Shown here: in pieces, positions 1 through 5,280 of the stretch
How positions within the stretch are numbered: position 1 is the stretch's first letter
Layout: every line of letters begins with the position of its first letter
NCBI GenBank assembly: GCA_945912085.1
Contig: CAMEBJ010000100.1
Location: 1 to 5,280 of the forward strand
Reading direction: 5' to 3'
Length of the DNA: 5,280 bases
DNA from: an uncultured Bacteroidales bacterium
GTDB lineage: Bacteria; Bacteroidota; Bacteroidia; Bacteroidales; UBA932
Position numbers and translations under genes: made by a program
Notes under the pieces: generated by a model
What the model was told of the DNA's origin: nothing
Databases searched by the model: none
What the model saw: the letters and a program-made list of their open reading frames with translations, nothing else

Positions 1-1
1 C

Positions 2-1684
2 GGTCTGGCCGCGGTTCTTCTCAAATCCACAGTGGAATGGATTCACACGGGACTTACCGGCTGGTTCGGAAACAATGAGATATTCAACTACCTGTACCTC
101 ATTTACCCGGGTGTCGGAATGCTCCTTGCTATGCTATTTGTCAGATATGTCATCAGGGACGACATCGGTCACGGAGTGACAAAAGTGCTGCTTGCAGTCT
201 CGAAGAATGAGTCTAAGATCAGACCGCACAATGTCTGGTCTTCAATTGCGGCCAGTTCCGTCACAATCGGATTCGGAGGTTCAGTCGGAGCCGAGGCTCC
301 GATAGTTTACACCGGTGCAGCCATAGGGTCGAACGTGGCAAGGTATATGGGATTGTCCTACAAGAATATGACAATTCTCCTGGGCTGCGGGGCAGCCGGA
401 GCCGTTGCCGGAATATTCAAGGCTCCGCTTGCTGGTGTCCTGTTCACTCTGGAAATCCTGCTGTTCAATATTTCGATGTCCTCCATAATGCCGCTGCTGC
501 TGTCCACGGTGTCGGCCACGGTGATTTCCTACATCTTTCTCGGGGACTCCCCTGCTTTCCCGTGCACTCTTGAGCCATTTTCAATGTACAATATCCCGTT
601 CTACCTGATTCTCGGGGTCTGTTGTTCATTCTGTTCGGTGTATTTCACCAGAACCACTCTTTGGCTTGAGGACAAAATCAAGAGCATACAAAAACCTTAC
701 AGGAGATGGGGGCTGTCCGCCCTTTGCCTGGGCCTTCTGATTTTCCTGTTCCCTCCCCTTTACGGAGAGGGCTACGAATATGTGAATACCCTTCTGAGCG
801 GCGAGGCAATCAATCTTGAGGGCAGGACTATCCTGTCTTTCATCCTGAATCATAAATGGGGAATCCCGCTGTTCTTCCTGCTGATTCTGCTGCTCAAGGT
901 GTTCTCGATGTCATTCACAAATGCAGGAGGAGGTGTAGGAGGAACATTCGGTCCCACCCTCTTCGTCGGTGCCATTGCAGGATTCGTGGTCTCGAGAATC
1001 ATCAACCTGGTTTTTGCAGGAAGCGGAATCGGGGTTCCGGAACAGAATTTCGTGCTGGTCGGGATGGCGGGTCTGATGGCGGGAGTGATGCAGGCCCCTA
1101 TGACGGCAATCTTCCTCATTGCAGAGATTTCTGGAGGATATGAACTTCTCATTCCATTGATCATCACGGCGACAATATCCTTCGGAATAACAAGGGTTAT
1201 TGAGCCATATTCCATTTACACTAAACGAATTGCGAAAAGGGGGGAACTTCTCACCCACGACAGCGACCAGGCCGTCCTCACCCTGCTTCACACGACCGAC
1301 CTGATTGAATCCGACTTCAATTGTGTCAAAATTGACGACACCCTCGGGACTCTCGTGGATGTCATCTCGAAGTCTTCCAGGAACATCTTCCCCGTGCTGG
1401 ACTCCAGAAGGCATTTCCAGGGATATGTCAGTCTGGAGGATATCCGCAGGGATATGTTCAAGAAGGAACTTTGGGAAAAGAACCGGGTTTACAACTATAT
1501 GAAATCTGCCCCGGAGTATGTCTATTCAGATGAAAAGATGGACACGGTGATGAAGAAATTTGAGAAAACGGGAGCGTGGAATCTCCCTGTAGTCGCCAAG
1601 GACAGGACCTATCTCGGCTTTGTCTCAAAATCAAAGATCTTTTCATCCTACAGGGAACAGCTCAAGCAGGTGTCCCACGACTGA
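2..1684 (+). CDS. CLC-family chloride channel/transporter with two C-terminal CBS domains, 5' end missing
   Basis: Membrane protein that moves chloride or another anion across the inner membrane. The frame is open to the left edge and the first ten visible codons (GLAAVLLKST) read as CLC helix B, so the GTG at 32 is internal; I estimate 40-50 residues are missing. Numbering from that GTG as residue 1: residues 1-400 are mostly hydrophobic helices. The filter motifs are GHGVT (46-50, usual GSGIP place), GSVGAEAP (83-90) with the gating glutamate at E88, and GTFGP (304-308). SIYTKR (394-399) supplies the likely ion-coordinating tyrosine Y396. The segment AGVLFTLEIL (134-143) has isoleucine where E. 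coli CLC has the internal proton glutamate E203. Two CBS domains follow at about 424-476 and 486-544 and may sense nucleotides. The stop is TGA, 22 bases before tex. Family assignment is firm; channel versus antiporter, and the ion carried, are open. Confidence 0.95.
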   Translation, partial: GLAAVLLKSTVEWIHTGLTGWFGNNEIFNYLYLIYPGVGMLLAMLFVRYVIRDDIGHGVTKVLLAVSKNESKIRPHNVWSSIAASSVTIGFGGSVGAEAPIVYTGAAIGSNVARYMGLSYKNMTILLGCGAAGAVAGIFKAPLAGVLFTLEILLFNISMSSIMPLLLSTVSATVISYIFLGDSPAFPCTLEPFSMYNIPFYLILGVCCSFCSVYFTRTTLWLEDKIKSIQKPYRRWGLSALCLGLLIFLFPPLYGEGYEYVNTLLSGEAINLEGRTILSFILNHKWGIPLFFLLILLLKVFSMSFTNAGGGVGGTFGPTLFVGAIAGFVVSRIINLVFAGSGIGVPEQNFVLVGMAGLMAGVMQAPMTAIFLIAEISGGYELLIPLIITATISFGITRVIEPYSIYTKRIAKRGELLTHDSDQAVLTLLHTTDLIESDFNCVKIDDTLGTLVDVISKSSRNIFPVLDSRRHFQGYVSLEDIRRDMFKKELWEKNRVYNYMKSAPEYVYSDEKMDTVMKKFEKTGAWNLPVVAKDRTYLGFVSKSKIFSSYREQLKQVSHD

Positions 1685-1706
1685 GCCAAAAGAAAACCAC
1701 ATTTTT

Positions 1707-3839
1707 ATGAAAGAAATATACATTCAGGCAGTCTCTGAGAGACTATCGGTAAAGCCATGGCAGGTGGAAAATTGCGCGAAACTGTTCGAGGAGGGGGCTA
1801 CTATACCTTTCATCAGCAGGTACAGAAAGGAAAAGACAGGAGGACTGGACGAGGTGGCAGTGGCGGAAATCCGGCATTGGACGGACGTGTATGCCGAGAT
1901 GGAGAAACGTAAAGAGACCATTCTGGAGACCATAGCACAGGCCGGAGCGCTGAATGATGAACTCAGGAAGAAAATTGAACAAAGCGTTGACCCGCGCGAA
2001 ATTGAAGACCTGTATCTGCCTTTCAGGCCGAAAAGAAGGACAAAGGCAACTGCTGCAAAGGAGGCAGGACTGGAGCCACTGGCGGATGCGATGTACTCCG
2101 TCGGAATCTCCGATCCGCAGAAAGAGGCAAGAAAATATGTGGGAGAAAAAGTTGCCGATGAGCAGGAGGCTCTTCAGGGTGCAAGAGACATTATTGCGGA
2201 AAGGCTGAATGAGACGGCATCCGTGAGGGAGACTCTGAGGGGAATTTTCAAGAACAGGAGAGTCGTGACTAAAGCGACTAAGAAGGCATCCGACCCGCAG
2301 GCACAGAAATACAAATCCTATTTCGACTGGTCCGAACCTCTGGAGAAGATGGCCTCACACCGGCTCCTCGCCGTTTTAAGGGCAGAGGATGAGGGCTATA
2401 TCAGCATCAGGCTCGATACCGACACGGAAAAGTGCTGCAAGAAACTGTACTATGATTTCTGTCAACAGAGGAGATATCCTTCCCAGGCACTTGGGGAGCA
2501 GATTCGCCTTGCAATGGAGGATTCTTTCAAAAGACTGCTTGAACCGTCCATCACAAACGAAATCATAAGGGAGGCAAAGGAGAGGGCTGACATAGAATCC
2601 GTCAAGGTCTTCGGAGAGAATCTCAGGCAGTTGCTCCTAGCTCCGCCTGTCGGTCAGAAAAGACTTCTTGCCATAGATCCCGGCTTCAGGACCGGCTGCA
2701 AGGTGGTCTGTCTGGACAGCGAGGGTAATCTCCTTCACAATGAGACCATCTACCCGCACCCTCCTGCAAGCGAGAAAATCAAGTCCATCCAGGCAGTGAG
2801 CAGGATGATTGAGAAATATGGAATAGAGGTCATAGCAATCGGAAGCGGCACGGCAGGCAGGGAAACTGAAGAGTTCATCAAGAGAGTCCCTAAGCCTGAA
2901 GGAGTAAAGACATATATGGTCAGTGAGGACGGAGCATCCATCTACTCTGCATCGGATGTGGCACGCTCGGAATTCCCGGACTATGACGTTACGGTCCGCG
3001 GGGCAGTCTCAATTGGAAGAAGGTTGATGGATCCTCTGGCCGAGCTTGTCAAAATTGACCCGAAATCGCTCGGAGTTGGTCAGTACCAGCACGATGTTGA
3101 CCAGAATCTTCTGAAAGAGAAACTGGACAACACCGTCGAAAGTTGCGTGAACAGTGTGGGAGTCAACCTGAACACCGCCAGCCCGTACCTTCTGAGTTAT
3201 GTCTCGGGAATCGGCCCGGCACTTGCGGCAGGTATTGTCGAGTACAGGAGCGCAAACGGGGCTTTCAGGTCAAGGGAGGCTCTCAGGAAAGTCAAAAGAC
3301 TGGGAGAAAAGGCATTCGAACAGTGTGCAGGCTTCCTCAGGATTCCCGGGGCGGAAAACCCTCTTGACAATTCGGCGGTTCATCCCGAATCCTACCACAT
3401 TGTCAGGAAAATGGCGGAAGACCTCGGTGTCAGCACAAGTGAACTTGTCGGGAATGCCGAACTATGCTCAAAAATCAATGCAAAGGACTATGTCGGGGAG
3501 AATTTCGGACTTCCGACAATCAATGACATCATCAATGAACTTAAAAAGCCCGGACGCGATCCGAGGGAAAGCGTCCGGGACTTCAGTTTCGCTGATAACA
3601 TCCACACAATCGATGACCTTGTCACCGGAATGGAACTGCCGGGAATCGTGACCAACATCACGGCTTTCGGGGCCTTTGTGGACATCGGAATCAAGCAGAA
3701 CGGACTGATTCACGTCTCACAGATGGGAAAGGGGAAGGGTGCCGACCCTTCCGGGATTCTCAAACTTCACCAGCAGGTGAAGGTACAGGTCATCTCAGTG
3801 GACACTGACAGAATGAGAATCGGCTTGAGGTTGATCTGA
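1707..3839 (+). CDS. tex: Tex: S1-domain RNA/DNA-binding transcription accessory protein
   Basis: Cytoplasmic nucleic-acid-binding protein related to eukaryotic Spt6, linked in other bacteria to transcription and gene-expression control. The 710 residues match a complete family member. In order: a helical N-terminal region with the conserved block GATIPFISRYRKEKTG (30-45); DLYLPFRPKRRTKA (101-114); a YqgF/RNase H-like domain opening at LLAIDPGFRTG (320-330), with GSGTAGRETE (379-388) and VSEDGASIYSASD (405-417); the block LGVGQYQHDVDQ (455-466); a helix-hairpin-helix region (about 488-546, SGIGP at 500-504); and a C-terminal S1 domain (about 643-710, with AFGAFVDIG and NGLIHVSQM). The ATG at 1707 is chosen because conserved family sequence begins within a few residues of it. 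A TTG at 1620 in the same frame lies inside the CLC gene and would add 29 unconserved residues. No Shine-Dalgarno is seen; the leader is A/T rich, as is usual in Bacteroidota. Probably co-transcribed with the CLC gene. Confidence 0.97.
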   Translation: MKEIYIQAVSERLSVKPWQVENCAKLFEEGATIPFISRYRKEKTGGLDEVAVAEIRHWTDVYAEMEKRKETILETIAQAGALNDELRKKIEQSVDPREIEDLYLPFRPKRRTKATAAKEAGLEPLADAMYSVGISDPQKEARKYVGEKVADEQEALQGARDIIAERLNETASVRETLRGIFKNRRVVTKATKKASDPQAQKYKSYFDWSEPLEKMASHRLLAVLRAEDEGYISIRLDTDTEKCCKKLYYDFCQQRRYPSQALGEQIRLAMEDSFKRLLEPSITNEIIREAKERADIESVKVFGENLRQLLLAPPVGQKRLLAIDPGFRTGCKVVCLDSEGNLLHNETIYPHPPASEKIKSIQAVSRMIEKYGIEVIAIGSGTAGRETEEFIKRVPKPEGVKTYMVSEDGASIYSASDVARSEFPDYDVTVRGAVSIGRRLMDPLAELVKIDPKSLGVGQYQHDVDQNLLKEKLDNTVESCVNSVGVNLNTASPYLLSYVSGIGPALAAGIVEYRSANGAFRSREALRKVKRLGEKAFEQCAGFLRIPGAENPLDNSAVHPESYHIVRKMAEDLGVSTSELVGNAELCSKINAKDYVGENFGLPTINDIINELKKPGRDPRESVRDFSFADNIHTIDDLVTGMELPGIVTNITAFGAFVDIGIKQNGLIHVSQMGKGKGADPSGILKLHQQVKVQVISVDTDRMRIGLRLI

Positions 3840-3884
3840 GAAAGAATACTCCGTGCCCGCCCTGGTCGGAATGACGAATGAGTC
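3840..3884. other. Short convergent intergenic gap between tex and the small acidic-protein gene
   Basis: These 45 bases separate the TGA of tex from the TAA of the minus-strand gene. I looked for a stem followed by a T-run in both directions and found none. There is only a weak 7-base inverted pair (ATGACGA at 3871-3877 and TCGTCAT at 3904-3910) with a 26-base loop that reaches into the coding region. Transcription from either side may therefore run into the opposing gene, or end by a mechanism not visible here. Confidence 0.6.
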
Positions 3885-4244
3885 TTAGTCAGAATCGGCA
3901 GGGTCGTCATCTCCTGTTGAGTACTGGGAGATGTCATTGTCAGGGAGATCTTCACCATCTCCTGAACCTCCGCCTACTCCTGAATCATCATCGTCATCAT
4001 CTCCGTCGAGCCATCTCTCGATGTCTTCGGCATCATCGGTCTTGACCTTGATTTTCACGAGATATATGGCATCCGGAATTTCCACTGTCACAGCATAGAA
4101 GCAGGTCCCGTCCGGCTTGTCATATTTCATCAGGTCCGGGAAATAGTCACTGAAACCCTTAGGGTACTTCTCTGCGAATGCGGCGGCAAGTTCCTCCGAC
4201 ATATTCTCATAGCTTACGACTGCTCTTTTCTTCTTAATATCCAT
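3885..4244 (-). CDS. Small conserved-looking acidic protein of unknown function (119 aa)
   Basis: I do not recognise a function. The head (residues 1-78) looks like a folded alpha/beta domain. It has a basic start (MDIKKKRAVVSY), an amphipathic stretch MSEELAAAFAEKYPKGFSDY (15-34), then KPDGTCFYAV (43-52) and strand-like EIPDAIYLVKIKVK (55-68). I recall similar short proteins in other Bacteroidota, but cannot check this here. The tail (about 70-119) is very acidic and low in complexity: six aspartates in a row (82-87), a GVGGGSGDG linker (89-97), and more D/E to the end. No signal peptide or membrane segment is visible, so it is probably cytoplasmic. The ATG at 4244 is preferred because a candidate promoter lies just upstream of it. 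A longer reading from 4337 would start before that promoter and add 31 residues encoded by AT-rich spacer. It lies downstream of argS on the same strand, 97 bases away, and converges on tex. Confidence 0.82.
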   Translation of the reverse strand: MDIKKKRAVVSYENMSEELAAAFAEKYPKGFSDYFPDLMKYDKPDGTCFYAVTVEIPDAIYLVKIKVKTDDAEDIERWLDGDDDDDDSGVGGGSGDGEDLPDNDISQYSTGDDDPADSD

Positions 4245-4256
4245 AGTTTTTATATG

Positions 4257-4327
4257 CTTCAAAAAATCGGGTGCAATTATAAGACATTTTTCTGTCCCAG
4301 CAAAAACAAAATAGATATTTTTTGAAG
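4257..4327. repeat. Perfect 11-bp inverted repeat flanking the candidate promoter
   Basis: CTTCAAAAAAT at 4257-4267 is the exact reverse complement of ATTTTTTGAAG at 4317-4327, leaving 49 bases between the arms. The match does not extend outward or inward. The candidate -33 and -7 elements both lie between the arms, and the predicted transcript start falls at the edge of the gene-proximal arm. The arms are A/T-rich, which raises the odds of coincidence. If real, the pair could be recombination sites, paired operators, or a long-range stem in argS read-through RNA. The repeat itself is certain; its role is not. Confidence 0.55.
4274..4304 (-). promoter_or_regulatory. Candidate Bacteroidetes-type promoter for the small acidic-protein gene
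   Basis: On the minus strand the sequence reads TTTG (4304-4301), 19 bases, then TATAATTG (4281-4274). The Bacteroidetes primary sigma factor consensus is TTTG at -33 and TAnnTTTG at -7, so this matches all four -33 bases and five of the six fixed -7 bases with normal spacing. It would place the transcript start near 4267, giving a leader of roughly 22 bases before the ATG at 4244. The match comes from reading by eye and is unproven. AT-rich spacers give chance matches, but the position and orientation fit the gene well. Confidence 0.5.
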
Positions 4328-4341
4328 ATTCATGCAAACAT

Positions 4342-5280
4342 CTACGTCCTCTCCGGAAGCGTGATGCCGAGAATGGACATAGCCTTGGTCAGGACCTTGG
4401 CTATGTTCTCAATCAGAACCAGTCTGTACCTGAGGACAGCCTCGTTTTCCTCGCGAAGGATAGGGGTGTCGTGGTAGTACTGGTTGAATTCCTTGGCAAG
4501 GTCGTAGGCATAGTTCGCCACCAGAGCCGGTGAGAATGCATCTCCCGCCTCAGCAATCTTGGCAGGGAACATATTCAGCATCTTGATGATACGTATTTCC
4601 TTGGCAGAGAGGGCAATCGAAAGGTCTAGAGAATCCGCGCCGCAGGCAATCCCCTTTTCAGCTGCCTTACGCAGGATGGATTTGATCCTGGCGTGGGTGT
4701 ACTGAATGAAAGGACCAGTGTTGCCGTTGAAGTCAATGGACTCCTTCGGGTCGAAAAGCATTGTCTTCTTCGGGTCCACCTTGAGGATGAAATATTTCAG
4801 GGCGCCAAGACCGATCATTCTGAAAAGGCTGTCCTGCTCCTGCTCTGACATATTCTCGATTTTGCCCAGTTCCATCGAAGTCTCCCTTGCAGTCCTGCAC
4901 ATATCCTCAATCAGGTCATCCGCATCCACGACAGTTCCCTCGCGGGATTTCATCTTCCCCTCGGGAAGTTCGACCATTCCGTAGGAAAGGTGGTAGATAT
5001 TGTCAGCCCAGTCGAAACCGAGTTTTCCGAGGATGAGCTTGAGCACCTGGAAATGATAGTTCTGTTCGTTTCCGACGACATAGATATGCTCGTCAAGATT
5101 GTATTCCTCAAAACGCTGCTGCGCTGTACCGAGGTCCTGGGTCATATACACGGAGGTACCGTCACCCCTGAGAAGGAGCTTGCGGTCCAGTCCGTCGGAA
5201 GTGAGGTCGCACCAGACAGAGCCGTCCGCCTCAGTCTCGAAAATACCCTTTTCAAGACCCTGCTGGACGAGAGCCTTTCC
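4342..5280 (-). CDS. argS: Arginyl-tRNA synthetase (ArgS), C-terminal part, 5' end beyond the window
   Basis: Class I aminoacyl-tRNA synthetase that charges tRNA-Arg with arginine in the cytoplasm; normally essential. The frame is open to the right edge, giving 312 visible residues of a protein usually near 560-600; the HIGH-motif region is outside. Numbering from the edge: the late catalytic domain includes LLLRGDGTSVYMTQDLGTA (35-53) and the KMSKS-type signature loop as KMKSR (109-113, bases 4942-4956). The KMKSREGTVVDADDL stretch is a form I associate with Bacteroidota. GNTGPFIQYTHARI (186-199) opens the DALR anticodon-binding domain, which runs to the end at LPERT. The GTG at 5151 (residue 44) is internal, because clear ArgS sequence precedes it. 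The stop is TAG. No frameshift or missing block is seen. The small acidic-protein gene follows on the same strand. Confidence 0.97.
   Translation of the reverse strand, partial: GKALVQQGLEKGIFETEADGSVWCDLTSDGLDRKLLLRGDGTSVYMTQDLGTAQQRFEEYNLDEHIYVVGNEQNYHFQVLKLILGKLGFDWADNIYHLSYGMVELPEGKMKSREGTVVDADDLIEDMCRTARETSMELGKIENMSEQEQDSLFRMIGLGALKYFILKVDPKKTMLFDPKESIDFNGNTGPFIQYTHARIKSILRKAAEKGIACGADSLDLSIALSAKEIRIIKMLNMFPAKIAEAGDAFSPALVANYAYDLAKEFNQYYHDTPILREENEAVLRYRLVLIENIAKVLTKAMSILGITLPERT

Larger units (their letters stand above)
4245..4341 (-). other. AT-rich spacer between argS and the small acidic-protein gene
   Basis: This 97-base spacer is markedly richer in A and T than the surrounding genes. 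It holds the candidate promoter and the inverted repeat listed separately. Immediately before the ATG the minus strand reads TATAAAAACT, an A-rich leader without a Shine-Dalgarno. No stem-loop with a T-run is seen directly after the argS stop codon, so argS read-through into the small gene remains possible. Confidence 0.7.

Noticed and set aside
911..1414. 167-codon open frame on the minus strand inside the CLC gene, plus neighbours at 626-853 and 850-1215
   Set aside because: They run antisense through clear CLC motifs and show no recognisable domain or leader; they are shadows of the real gene.
1619..1650. TTTG at 1619-1622 as a possible -33 element of a tex promoter
   Set aside because: No TAnnTTTG-like element sits at the right distance; the best candidate, TACAGGGA near 1649, matches only TA.
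1620..1706. TTG start for tex overlapping the end of the CLC gene
   Set aside because: The 29 added residues read out of frame through the CLC coding sequence and do not resemble any Tex N-terminus. The ATG at 1707 gives a normal-length protein.
3143..3651. Open frames of 74 and 150 codons on the plus strand within tex
   Set aside because: Both lie in an alternative frame under well-conserved Tex helix-hairpin-helix and S1-adjacent sequence, and their translations look like random composition.
3871..3910. 7-base inverted pair ATGACGA / TCGTCAT as a terminator
   Set aside because: The loop is 26 bases, the stem is short and unextended, there is no T-run, and one arm is inside the coding region.
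4245..4337. Extended start (residues 1-31 of a 150-residue reading) for the small acidic-protein gene
   Set aside because: The extra codons lie in the AT-rich spacer and overlap the candidate promoter and its likely transcript start. The reading beginning at 4244 starts with a basic, conserved-looking sequence.
4942..4956. KMKSR in place of KMSKS in ArgS as a sign of a damaged enzyme
   Set aside because: The ArgS signature loop varies among bacteria, the flanking sequence is intact, and I associate this form with Bacteroidota, so it reads as normal variation.

Overview
The window looks like an ordinary chromosomal stretch from a member of the Bacteroidota, probably Bacteroidales. This rests on protein character (a GAEAP-type CLC transporter, a 710-residue Tex, an ArgS with a KMKSR signature loop), the absence of Shine-Dalgarno sequences in favour of A/T-rich leaders, and one promoter candidate close to the Bacteroidetes TTTG / TAnnTTTG consensus. 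No species can be named. There is no sign of recent transfer, insertion sequence, CRISPR array, tRNA or rRNA.

Left half, plus strand (2-3839): the 3' part of a CLC-family anion channel/transporter gene with two C-terminal CBS domains, cut by the left edge. It is followed 22 bases later by a complete tex gene, a multi-domain nucleic-acid-binding protein of the transcription machinery. The short gap and common strand suggest co-transcription, though no functional link is obvious.

Right half, minus strand (5280-3885): the 3' two-fifths or so of argS (arginyl-tRNA synthetase), cut by the right edge, then a 97-base AT-rich spacer, then a small gene for an acidic 119-residue protein of unknown function. 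The spacer holds a good candidate promoter for the small gene. The promoter sits between the two arms of a perfect 11-base inverted repeat, the most unexpected structure in the window. The small gene converges on tex with only 45 bases between the stop codons and no recognisable hairpin terminator.

Three genes are housekeeping or widely conserved (argS, tex, CLC). I find no convincing new multi-gene system. The points worth a second look are the inverted repeat around the promoter, the unusual ion-pathway residues in the CLC protein, and the uncharacterised acidic-tail protein.
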